From positions 930,001 through 994,000 of the forward strand of contig NZ_OZ061315.1 of NCBI RefSeq assembly GCF_964063325.1: DNA of 64,000 nucleotides, read 5' to 3'. The position numbers and the translations under genes were made by a program. Each line of letters starts with the position of its first letter. Position 1 is the first letter of the stretch. Under the pieces are notes generated by a model that made no database searches, was not told where the DNA came from, and saw only the letters and a program-made list of their open reading frames with translations. Source of the DNA: Hafnia alvei. GTDB lineage: Bacteria; Pseudomonadota; Gammaproteobacteria; Enterobacterales; Enterobacteriaceae. Below are positions 10,499 through 18,209 of the stretch, piece by piece.

Positions 10499-11956
10499 AT
10501 GAGCAGCGCGACGCAAGGACTTAACACACAGCAATTCATTGATGGTCTGCTGGTCACGGGAGAAGGCCCAGAAGAGCAATTGCTCAATCCGGCCAACGGT
10601 GAAGTTTTGCTGTTGCTCGCCGAAGCTTCTGCTCAGCAGGTTTCAGACGCTGTGGAGTCTGCTCAACGCGCTTTTCTATCATGGTCTCGCACTATTCCGG
10701 TTCGACGCGCTGCCGTACTGCTGGCAATTGCCGATGTAATTGAACGCCATGCAACAATGTTTGCCGAGCTTGAATCACTCAACTGCGGCAAACCCTACCA
10801 TCAGGCTCTTTCAGACGATATTCCCGCTGCTATTGATACCTTTCGCTATTTCGCCGGAGCCGTACGCTGCCAGCATGGGCAGCTAGGAGGGGAATATCTG
10901 GAAGGTCATACTTCGATGATTCGCCGTGATGCTATCGGCGTGGTGGCGTCCATTGCACCATGGAATTACCCCTTGATGATGGCAGCATGGAAAATGGCTC
11001 CTGCGTTAGCCGCGGGCAATACCGTCGTCTTCAAACCCTCCGAACACACACCACTTTCCACACTGGCTCTGATCCCTTTATTACGCAACATCGTCCCTAC
11101 GGGCGTGATTAACGTTGTTTATGGGCGCGGTGAAACCGTGGGGAATTATCTGGTGAATCACCCGTTGGTACGTATGGTTTCCCTTACCGGCGACATCGTC
11201 ACCGGGCAGAAAATCATGCAGGCGGCGGTCAAGAACGTGAAACGCACGCATTTGGAACTGGGTGGCAAAGCGCCAGTGATCGTGTGCGATGACGCCGATT
11301 TAGATGAAGTGGTCGCGGGAGTACGTCGCTACGGTTTCTATAACGCCGGACAAGATTGTACCGCTGCTTGCCGTGTTTACGCCGACCGCAAAATTTATGA
11401 CGCGCTGGTGGAATCTCTCGGCCACGCAGCCAGCTCTTTACGCTATGCGCGCAGCAACGATAGCGAAAATGAAATGGGCCCTCTTATCAGCGCCAGACAG
11501 CGCGATCGCGTGGCCAGCTTTGTCGAACGGGCGCTGGGTCACCCGCATATCGAACGGATCACCGGTGCGCAGATGCATTCCGGCCCCGGTTTTTTCTATC
11601 CACCTACGATCCTCGCAGGTTGTCAGCAGCAGGATGAAATTGTTCAGCGCGAGGTTTTTGGCCCCGTTGTGAGTATTACGCCGGTTGATTCCTTGGAGCA
11701 GGCGTTGCACTGGGCGAATGAATCTGAATACGGCCTTGCGTCTTCCGTTTGGACCAAAAATATCGATCGGGCGTGGCAGCTAGCGGCGCAGCTTCAGTAC
11801 GGGACAACGTGGATTAATACGCACTTCACGCTGGTTAGCGAAATGCCGCACGGCGGTCTTAAGCGCTCTGGTTATGGCAAGGATTTATCCGGTGATGCTT
11901 TGCAGGATTACAGCGTTGTGCGCCACATCATGGCGAAAGTAAAAGCGCAGTTTTAA
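10499..11956 (+). CDS. Aldehyde dehydrogenase, gamma-aminobutyraldehyde dehydrogenase (PatD) paralogue
   Basis: A 485-residue NAD-dependent aldehyde dehydrogenase. The catalytic set is complete: Asn156 in PWNYP, Glu253 in LELGGK and nucleophile Cys287 in GQDCTAAC. It is clearly related along its whole length to the PatD encoded at 16559 (shared EYL-HTSMIRRD, SIAPWNYPLMMAAWK and ASSVWTK blocks) but is more divergent from E. coli PatD. The likely substrate is an aminoaldehyde such as 4-aminobutanal or 3-aminopropanal; which one cannot be told from sequence. It is the first gene of the polyamine block, 82 bp ahead of ydcS, and AGAGGAACG just before the ATG is a good ribosome-binding site. Confidence 0.88.
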   Translation: MSSATQGLNTQQFIDGLLVTGEGPEEQLLNPANGEVLLLLAEASAQQVSDAVESAQRAFLSWSRTIPVRRAAVLLAIADVIERHATMFAELESLNCGKPYHQALSDDIPAAIDTFRYFAGAVRCQHGQLGGEYLEGHTSMIRRDAIGVVASIAPWNYPLMMAAWKMAPALAAGNTVVFKPSEHTPLSTLALIPLLRNIVPTGVINVVYGRGETVGNYLVNHPLVRMVSLTGDIVTGQKIMQAAVKNVKRTHLELGGKAPVIVCDDADLDEVVAGVRRYGFYNAGQDCTAACRVYADRKIYDALVESLGHAASSLRYARSNDSENEMGPLISARQRDRVASFVERALGHPHIERITGAQMHSGPGFFYPPTILAGCQQQDEIVQREVFGPVVSITPVDSLEQALHWANESEYGLASSVWTKNIDRAWQLAAQLQYGTTWINTHFTLVSEMPHGGLKRSGYGKDLSGDALQDYSVVRHIMAKVKAQF

Positions 11957-12038
11957 GCACTAAGCAATTGATTACATAACAATGCAGGCAGTCCATCTGC
12001 CGCACTAAATAGCAGCACTACACAGACAGGGGATAGCA

Positions 12039-13202
12039 ATGAAAAATACAGTTATCACGGCGCTTTCGGCGCTCTGTATCAGCGGACTGGGTGGGATTGC
12101 AACTGCTCAGGCCGATGGACTACCGCAAAAGCTCGGTCCGGCTGAAGGACAGCTCGATATCATTACATGGCCAGGTTATATCGAACGTGGCCAAAGCGAC
12201 AAAAACTATGACTGGGTGACCCAGTTTGAAAAAGACACCGGCTGCAAGGTCAATATCAAAACGGCAGCCACCTCCGATGAAATGGTTAGCCTGATGGCCA
12301 AAGGTGGCTACGATTTGGTCACCGCGTCCGGCGATGCCTCATTGCGCCTGATTTATGGCAAACGCGTTCAGCCGATCAATCCCGCTTTAATTCCGAACTG
12401 GAAAAACCTCGACCCTCGAATGGTCAATGGACCGTGGTACACCGTCCAAGGTGAAGTTTACGGCACCCCGTATCAGTGGGGGCCTAACCTGCTGATGTAC
12501 AACACCAAAGTATTTCCAAAAGCGCCAGACACTTGGGGCGTAATCTTCGAACCACAAAACCTGCCGGATGGTAAAAGCAACAAAGGGCGCGTACAGGCCT
12601 ATGACGGCCCAATCTATATCGCCGATGCCGCGCTCTACTTAAAAACCGCCAAGCCTGAGCTAGGGATCAAAGATCCGTATGAGCTGAACGAAACCCAATA
12701 TCAGGCGGTACTCGATTTACTTCGTACGCAACATCCGCTGATTCACCGCTATTGGCACGATGCTTCCGTGCAGATGAGTGACTTCAAAAACGAAGGCGTC
12801 GCTGCCGGTAGCTCATGGCCATTCCAAGCTAACGGCCTGAAAAACGAAGGCCAGCCAATCAATGCCGTATTCCCGAAAGAGGGCGCGACAGGCTGGGCAG
12901 ACACCACCATGGTGCACGCACAGGCTAAGCATCTGACCTGCGCATATAAATGGATGAACTGGCAGCTCACGCCAAAAGTTCAAGGTGACGTCGCCGCATG
13001 GTTTGGCTCTCTGCCAGCCGTGCCTGAGGGCTGTAAAGCCAGCACCTTATTAGGTGGCAACGGTTGCGAAGCGAACGGCTATAAATTCTTCGACAAAATT
13101 GCCTTCTGGAAAACACCGCAGGCCAAGTGTGAAAGCCAAGGCCAGTGTGTGCCGTATAGCCGTTGGACGCAGGACTATATTGCCATCATGGGTGGCAGAT
13201 AG
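12039..13202 (+). CDS. ydcS: YdcS, periplasmic substrate-binding protein of a polyamine-type ABC importer
   Basis: A 387-residue solute-binding protein with a signal peptide likely cut after AQA (about residue 25). It is very similar to E. coli YdcS (381), including DIITWPGYIERGQ, AATSDEMVSLM and the ending WTQDYIAIMGGR. The family is linked to spermidine/putrescine-type ligands, and E. coli YdcS has also been connected with polyhydroxybutyrate and DNA uptake, so the ligand is not settled. GGGGATAGC precedes the ATG. A 122-bp palindromic repeat lies between this gene and ydcT and could make its transcript more stable or more abundant than the membrane part, as often happens for binding proteins. 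Confidence 0.93.
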   Translation: MKNTVITALSALCISGLGGIATAQADGLPQKLGPAEGQLDIITWPGYIERGQSDKNYDWVTQFEKDTGCKVNIKTAATSDEMVSLMAKGGYDLVTASGDASLRLIYGKRVQPINPALIPNWKNLDPRMVNGPWYTVQGEVYGTPYQWGPNLLMYNTKVFPKAPDTWGVIFEPQNLPDGKSNKGRVQAYDGPIYIADAALYLKTAKPELGIKDPYELNETQYQAVLDLLRTQHPLIHRYWHDASVQMSDFKNEGVAAGSSWPFQANGLKNEGQPINAVFPKEGATGWADTTMVHAQAKHLTCAYKWMNWQLTPKVQGDVAAWFGSLPAVPEGCKASTLLGGNGCEANGYKFFDKIAFWKTPQAKCESQGQCVPYSRWTQDYIAIMGGR

Positions 13203-13213
13203 TGAATGTCTCA

Positions 13214-13335
13214 TTAGGCTACTGCGCTTGATATTTTGAACTAGGGCAGTGCTCAGACTCCTCACGTACTACGTGTACGTTCCGGTTCTTGCGCGCTGTC
13301 CATGTTCAAACTCTCTGCGCTCGCTACGCCTACTG
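13214..13335. repeat. Long imperfect palindrome, copy A (ydcS-ydcT gap)
   Basis: Outer arms TAGGC/GCCTA enclose a central CGTAC...GTACG hairpin and shared blocks GGCAGTGCTC and TCACGTACT. The same architecture recurs at 16153-16277 and more loosely at 28351-28581. The element sits between genes of one operon, so it would be transcribed and fold into a long hairpin. Confidence 0.7.
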
Positions 13336-13379
13336 AGGCATCCACCAAAAATTTTACAGTTTTGTCGGAGAACATAAAA

Positions 13380-14405
13380 ATGAGCGTCTCTGTTGAATTA
13401 ATTGATGTATCCAAACTCTACGGCGACGTTCATGCGGTCGATCGCGTTTCGTTGACGATTAAAGAGGGAGAGTTTTTCTCTCTGCTAGGGCCTTCAGGTT
13501 CAGGAAAAACCACCTGTTTGCGTTTGATTGCGGGCTTTGAGCAGCCAACCAGCGGTTCTATTCGTATCCAAGGCCAAGAGGCTGCCGGACTGCCACCTTA
13601 CCAGCGTGATGTGAATACCGTGTTTCAGGATTACGCGCTATTTCCCCACATGAGCGTGCTGGAGAATATTGCCTACGGACTGATGGTGAAAGGCGTCGCT
13701 AAAAATGAGCGCATAAGCCGTGCCCGTGAAGCGCTTAACAGCGTTGCGCTGGCTGATTATGGCGAGCGTAAACCTTCTCAACTCTCCGGTGGTCAGCGTC
13801 AGCGCGTGGCTTTGGCGCGTGCGCTGGTGAACCGCCCACGTGTTTTGCTGCTGGATGAACCGCTTGGCGCGCTCGATCTCAAGCTGCGCGAGCAGATGCA
13901 AACCGAGCTGAAAAAGCTACAACGCCAGCTGGGCATCACCTTCATTTTTGTCACCCACGATCAAAGCGAAGCACTGTCGATGTCCGATCGCGTGGCGGTA
14001 TTTAGCAAAGGGCGAATTGAGCAGGTCGATACGCCGCAAAAGCTTTATATGCAGCCGGAAACCGCCTTTGTGGCCGAATTCGTCGGTACTTCAAACGTTA
14101 TTCGTGGCCCATCGGCAGAAACTCTGCTCGGACAGCCGGGGATCTTCTCGATCCGCCCAGAGCATATTCGTTTTGCACGTGATGTGGCGAAGCCAGAAGA
14201 GATCCACGTTCAGGGCGTTTTACGCGACGTCCATTACCAAGGTGCTGCAACGCGCTATGAAGTGATGATCGACAACGGCGTTCGTTTGTTCGTGAGTCAG
14301 GGCAATACGCAAGAGCAGCTTTTACAGCCGGTGCGGAATACCGGTGAACCGGTTCGCCTGTGCTGGGAAAGGAATGCGATGGTGGCGCTGGCGGGAGATC
14401 GCTGA
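13380..14405 (+). CDS. ydcT: YdcT, ATPase of the polyamine-type ABC importer
   Basis: A 341-residue ABC ATPase (E. coli YdcT: 337) of the PotA-like group. Walker A GPSGSGKTT is at 37-45, signature LSGGQ at 135-139 and Walker B LLLDE at 156-160, followed by the switch-His motif VTHDQ; a C-terminal TOBE-type domain follows. The frame is open back to 13302, but that stretch lies inside the palindromic repeat. The ATG at 13380 has CGGAG 9 bases upstream and the expected N-terminus, so it is preferred. The next gene starts one base after the stop. Confidence 0.94.
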   Translation: MSVSVELIDVSKLYGDVHAVDRVSLTIKEGEFFSLLGPSGSGKTTCLRLIAGFEQPTSGSIRIQGQEAAGLPPYQRDVNTVFQDYALFPHMSVLENIAYGLMVKGVAKNERISRAREALNSVALADYGERKPSQLSGGQRQRVALARALVNRPRVLLLDEPLGALDLKLREQMQTELKKLQRQLGITFIFVTHDQSEALSMSDRVAVFSKGRIEQVDTPQKLYMQPETAFVAEFVGTSNVIRGPSAETLLGQPGIFSIRPEHIRFARDVAKPEEIHVQGVLRDVHYQGAATRYEVMIDNGVRLFVSQGNTQEQLLQPVRNTGEPVRLCWERNAMVALAGDR

Positions 14406-14406
14406 G

Positions 14407-15351
14407 ATGGAGATGGGCATGGACTACACCGAAGTTCGTAACCGTCCGGCGCGCCGGTTCTCCACGTTTTTATACCGCCGCCCGACGCTCTATTTACTGC
14501 TGTTACTCACGCCGCCGCTGCTATGGTTTGGGGTGATTTATCTAGGGTCATTGTTCACCTTGCTATGGCAGGGGGCATATACCTTTGATGATTTCACCAT
14601 GACGGTAACGCCGGATTTCACGCTCGACAACCTCAAGGCGCTGTTCAATCCATCGAATTACGACATCATTGTGCGTACCTTAACGATGGCGATTCTGGTT
14701 TCTCTGGCCTGCGGGTTGCTGGCGTTTCCTATCGCGTACTACATGGCGCGATACACCAGCGGTCGTAGCAAAGCCTTCTTCTACATCGCGATTATGATGC
14801 CGATGTGGGCTAGCTATATCGTTAAAGTGTATGCGTGGACGCTGCTGTTAGCAAAAGACGGCGTGGCACAATGGTTCCTGCATTACATGGGATTAGAGCC
14901 TGTGCTGGCGTGGGTGCTGGGGATCCCTGATATTGGCGGCAGTACGCTGTCGACGTCGGGTCTTGGGCGCTTCATGGTGTTTGTGTACATCTGGCTGCCG
15001 TTCATGATTTTGCCGATTCAGGCCGCGCTGGAACGTTTGCCGCCAACCCTGTTACAAGCCTCTGCGGATCTCGGTGCGCGTCCGGTTCAAACCTTCCGTC
15101 ATATCGTGCTGCCTTTGGCAATTCCAGGCATTGCCGCCGGATCGATTTTTACCTTCTCCCTCACGCTGGGTGACTTCATTGTGCCACAGCTGGTGGGGCC
15201 ACCCGGTTACTTCATCGGCAGCATGGTATATGCCCAGCAAGGGGCGATTGGCAATATGCCGATGGCCGCGGCTTTCACGCTGGTGCCTATCGTGCTGATT
15301 GCTATCTATCTAACCATCGTGAAACGTTTGGGGGCTTTCGATGCGCTCTGA
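14407..15351 (+). CDS. ydcU: YdcU, inner-membrane permease of the polyamine-type ABC importer
   Basis: A 314-residue permease (E. coli YdcU: 313) with about six transmembrane segments. The ABC-permease EAA-like loop reads ASADLGARPVQTFRHIVLPLA. Three in-frame ATGs crowd the start (14407, 14413, 14419). The first is chosen because GGGAG lies 9 bases upstream and because it gives one-base spacing to ydcT. An upstream extension into ydcT is rejected. It overlaps ydcV by 11 bases, which indicates coupled translation and one transporter complex. Confidence 0.93.
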   Translation: MEMGMDYTEVRNRPARRFSTFLYRRPTLYLLLLLTPPLLWFGVIYLGSLFTLLWQGAYTFDDFTMTVTPDFTLDNLKALFNPSNYDIIVRTLTMAILVSLACGLLAFPIAYYMARYTSGRSKAFFYIAIMMPMWASYIVKVYAWTLLLAKDGVAQWFLHYMGLEPVLAWVLGIPDIGGSTLSTSGLGRFMVFVYIWLPFMILPIQAALERLPPTLLQASADLGARPVQTFRHIVLPLAIPGIAAGSIFTFSLTLGDFIVPQLVGPPGYFIGSMVYAQQGAIGNMPMAAAFTLVPIVLIAIYLTIVKRLGAFDAL

Positions 15352-16153
15352 TCTCAACGCTGCACCGTGGGGACTCAAAATCGCCGCGTGGGGTGGGCTG
15401 GTGTTTTTACACTTCCCGATTTTAATTATTGCCGCCTATGCCTTTAACACCGAGGACTCGGCGTTCAGCTTTCCGCCAAAAGGCTTCACTCTGCACTGGT
15501 TTGAGGTTGCAGCGGGAAGGCAGGATGTTTGGGATGCCCTATGGCTCTCGGTGCAAATTGCGGCAATGGCAACCACCATCGCGCTTATTCTTGGCACCTT
15601 GGCGGCGGCTGCGCTGTATCGTCGTGAGTTTTTTGGCAAGCAGACCATCAGTTTTCTGATCCTGTTACCGATTGCATTGCCCGGCATCGTGACGGGTATC
15701 GCGCTGCTCTCGGCGTTTAAAACGCTCAACATGGAACCTGGGATGATGACGATTGTGATTGGCCACGCCACTTTCTGCGTGGTGATTGTATTCAATAACG
15801 TCATTGCCCGTTTTCGCCGCACGTCGCACAGCTTGATTGAAGCCTCCATGGATCTGGGCGCCGATGGCTGGCAAACCTTTCGCCACGTGATGCTGCCGAG
15901 TTTGGCATCCGCCATGCTGGCGGGTGGCATGCTGGCCTTCGCCCTGTCATTTGATGAAATCATCGTCACCACCTTCACCGCAGGCCATGAGCGCACGTTA
16001 CCGCTGTGGCTGCTAAATCAGCTTAACCGCCCGCGTGATGTACCGGTCACGAACGTGGTTGCGCTGTGCGTGATGTGTCTGACGGCGATCCCAATTTTAG
16101 GTGCGTATTACCTGACGAGAAGCTCGGAAGATGTCGAAGGGGCGGGTAAATAA
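15341..16153 (+). CDS. ydcV: YdcV, second inner-membrane permease of the polyamine-type ABC importer
   Basis: A 270-residue permease (E. coli YdcV: 264) with about six membrane segments and an EAA loop beginning EASMDLGADGWQTFRHV. It pairs with YdcU to form the channel powered by YdcT. The start overlaps the ydcU end by 11 bases. The stop codon coincides with the left arm of a palindromic repeat, and 405 bp of repeats separate it from patD, the longest gap in the block. Confidence 0.94.
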   Translation: MRSDLNAAPWGLKIAAWGGLVFLHFPILIIAAYAFNTEDSAFSFPPKGFTLHWFEVAAGRQDVWDALWLSVQIAAMATTIALILGTLAAAALYRREFFGKQTISFLILLPIALPGIVTGIALLSAFKTLNMEPGMMTIVIGHATFCVVIVFNNVIARFRRTSHSLIEASMDLGADGWQTFRHVMLPSLASAMLAGGMLAFALSFDEIIVTTFTAGHERTLPLWLLNQLNRPRDVPVTNVVALCVMCLTAIPILGAYYLTRSSEDVEGAGK

Positions 16154-16277
16154 AAATAGGCTATCTGACTTGCCATTTTGTGGTTGGGCAGTGCTCGCTA
16201 TCCTCACGTACTTATGTACGCTCCGGTAGCTCCGCTCTGGCCGCCCACAAACTGTCTGCGCCGATAACGCCTATTTT
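16153..16277. repeat. Long imperfect palindrome, copy B (ydcV-patD gap)
   Basis: The arms AAAATAGGC and GCCTATTTT are exactly complementary. Inside are TGTGGTTGGG / CCGCCCACA and a central hairpin CACGTACTTATGTACG. It shares GGCAGTGCTC and TCCTCACGTACT with copy A at 13214-13335. Confidence 0.75.
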
Positions 16278-16310
16278 GATGTGAGATGTTTTAGTTTGTA
16301 AGTATCTGAA

Positions 16311-16511
16311 GATACCCGAATTAGTTGGAGTTACAGCAAGGCGGCAAGAGAGAGACAAATTGGTCTGGAACCAATTTGAACAGCGCTTGCGCAAGCCCGT
16401 AGGGTGAGTCTCAGGGATGAGACTCATTAATCCCGATGAGCTTACATAAGTAAGTGATTCAGGTGAACGAGCGCAGCCAACGCAGCAGTAGCTCCAAATA
16501 AGAAGGGTATA
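16311..16511. repeat. ERIC element with an internal insertion
   Basis: The right half reads GAGCTTACATAAGTAAGTG then GAACGAGCGCAGCCAACGCA, the hallmark core of enterobacterial repetitive intergenic consensus sequences, ending GGGTATA. The left half (GATACCCGAATTAG, then GGAGTTACAGCAAGGCGGCAA) matches the other ERIC end. The two halves are separated by about 74 bases more than the usual 127-bp element. Insertions of roughly this size inside ERICs are known in enterobacteria. Transcribed, it would fold into a long hairpin between ydcV and patD. Confidence 0.85.
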
Positions 16512-16516
16512 CAACC

Positions 16517-16533
16517 GGCAGCGCTGCGCTGCC
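16517..16533 (+). promoter_or_regulatory. Short hairpin just ahead of the patD ribosome-binding site
   Basis: GGCAGCG-CTG-CGCTGCC is a 7-bp perfect stem with a 3-base loop ending 12 bases before GAAGGA of patD. It may affect patD mRNA ends or translation; no T-run follows, so it is not a typical terminator. Confidence 0.4.
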
Positions 16534-16558
16534 ACCTCTCTTAATGAAGGATAAAACA

Positions 16559-17986
16559 ATGCATACACAACTGCTGATTAACGGGCGTTTGGTCGAAGGT
16601 CAAGGTTCTGCGCTGCCTGTGTACAATCCCGCCACGGGGGAGGTTATTGCACATATTGCACAGGCAAGTGCCGCGCAGGTTGAGGAGGCGGTGAATGCGG
16701 CAGACAAAGCGTTCACCGAATGGGGACAAACCACGCCGAAGGAGCGCGCTGCGCTGCTGTTGCAGGTCGCGGATGTGATTGAGCAGCAGGGCGAAGTGCT
16801 GGCGAAGCTGGAATCGCAAAACTGCGGTAAGCCCTATCAGCGCGTATTGGAAGATGAAATTCCTGCGATTGCCGACGTTTTCCGCTTCTTTGCTGGTGCG
16901 ACCCGTTGCTTAAGCGGCCCGGTTGCCGGTGAGTATCTGCCTGATCACACCTCGATGATCCGCCGCGATCCGGTTGGCGTGATCGCCTCGATCGCACCGT
17001 GGAACTACCCGCTGATGATGGCCGCGTGGAAATTAGCGCCCGCGCTGGCGGCGGGTAATACCGTAGTGCTGAAGCCATCGGAACAAACGCCGTTGACCGC
17101 TTTCCATCTGTGCCAAACGCTGGCCGATCTGTTCCCTGCGGGCGTCGTTAACGTTCTGTTCGGTTTGGGTAAAGACGTGGGTGACGTACTGACAGGCCAC
17201 CCAAAAGTGCGCATGGTCTCCCTTACCGGTTCTATCGGTACGGGCGCGCATATTATTGAACACACGGCGTCTACCATCAAACGCACACACATGGAGCTGG
17301 GCGGTAAAGCGCCGGTTATTGTGTTTGATGATGCCGACGTGGAAAAAGTGGTCGAAGGCATCCGCATATTTGGTTTCTATAACGCAGGGCAAGACTGTAC
17401 AGCGGCCTGCCGCCTGTATGTGCAGAAATCAATCTATCAAAAAGTGGTGGATGCGCTAGCGCAAACGGTCTCCACGCTTGATATGGGGAATCCAGGCGAT
17501 GAAAGCACTGAGCTTGGGCCGTTGATCACCGAGCAGCACCTACAGCGCGTAGAAGGCTTTGTTGAACGCGCCAAAGCGTTGCCGCATATCACGGTAGCTA
17601 CCGGTGGTTCGCGCGTTAATGGTCCTGGTTTTTACTTCCAGCCAACCATTTTAGCGGGGGCTAAACAAGATGATGAAATCGTGCAAAAAGAGGTATTTGG
17701 GCCAGTCATCACCATCACGCCGTTTGATGATGAAGCGCAGGTCTTGGGCTGGGCGAACGATTCCAACTATGGCTTAGCTTCCTCCGTGTGGACGCGCGAT
17801 GTGGGCCGTGCTCACCGCATGAGCGCACGTTTACAATACGGCTGCACATGGGTGAATACCCACTTCATGCTGGTGAGTGAAATGCCACACGGTGGGCAAA
17901 AACTCTCTGGGTACGGCAAAGATATGTCGATGTTTGGCCTAGAGGATTACACCGTGGTGCGCCATGTGATGATTAATCACGGGTAA
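16559..17986 (+). CDS. patD: PatD, gamma-aminobutyraldehyde dehydrogenase
   Basis: A 475-residue enzyme (E. coli PatD/YdcW: 474) that oxidises 4-aminobutanal (in equilibrium with 1-pyrroline) to GABA with NAD, in the cytosol. Asn149 in PWNYP, Glu246 in MELGGK and Cys280 in GQDCTAAC form the active site. Similarity to E. coli is high throughout, including the ending DYTVVRHVM. The chosen ATG at 16559 has GAAGGA 7 bases upstream; the frame open to 16544 adds five unconserved residues. In E. coli this gene directly follows ydcV. Here a palindromic repeat and an ERIC separate them. Confidence 0.95.
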   Translation: MHTQLLINGRLVEGQGSALPVYNPATGEVIAHIAQASAAQVEEAVNAADKAFTEWGQTTPKERAALLLQVADVIEQQGEVLAKLESQNCGKPYQRVLEDEIPAIADVFRFFAGATRCLSGPVAGEYLPDHTSMIRRDPVGVIASIAPWNYPLMMAAWKLAPALAAGNTVVLKPSEQTPLTAFHLCQTLADLFPAGVVNVLFGLGKDVGDVLTGHPKVRMVSLTGSIGTGAHIIEHTASTIKRTHMELGGKAPVIVFDDADVEKVVEGIRIFGFYNAGQDCTAACRLYVQKSIYQKVVDALAQTVSTLDMGNPGDESTELGPLITEQHLQRVEGFVERAKALPHITVATGGSRVNGPGFYFQPTILAGAKQDDEIVQKEVFGPVITITPFDDEAQVLGWANDSNYGLASSVWTRDVGRAHRMSARLQYGCTWVNTHFMLVSEMPHGGQKLSGYGKDMSMFGLEDYTVVRHVMINHG

Positions 17987-18061
17987 TCAATGTCCCCTCC
18001 ATGTCTTCCGCTCTTGGGGAGATATCTTTGAAGAATTGAATCCATCCTAAAAAGCATTTTG

Positions 18062-18096
18062 CTCCCTCCTCTGCAAAGGGGAGGGCTGAGGTGGGT
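18062..18096. repeat. G/C-rich CCCTCCCC-type intergenic repeat, copy 1
   Basis: CTCCCTCCTCTGCAAAGG followed by GGAGGGCTGAGGTGGG, the same pattern as copies at 21323-21345 and 44615-44720. The remaining gap from patD to the next gene (17987-18209) shows only a degenerate partner of this repeat and an A/T-rich stretch that may hold a promoter. Confidence 0.6.
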
Positions 18097-18209
18097 CATA
18101 TCAATATTTAGCCTGAGAATATTTGATGGCTGACCTATACGTTGTCATCATGTAAAATAATTGTGATTTTCCTTCGATTTCAAATCTTAAAATAAAACTG
18201 GGAAGCATT

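Noticed and set aside
15436..15996. 186-codon antisense frame inside ydcV
   Set aside because: Mirror frame of a clear ABC permease gene; no ribosome-binding site or recognisable protein.
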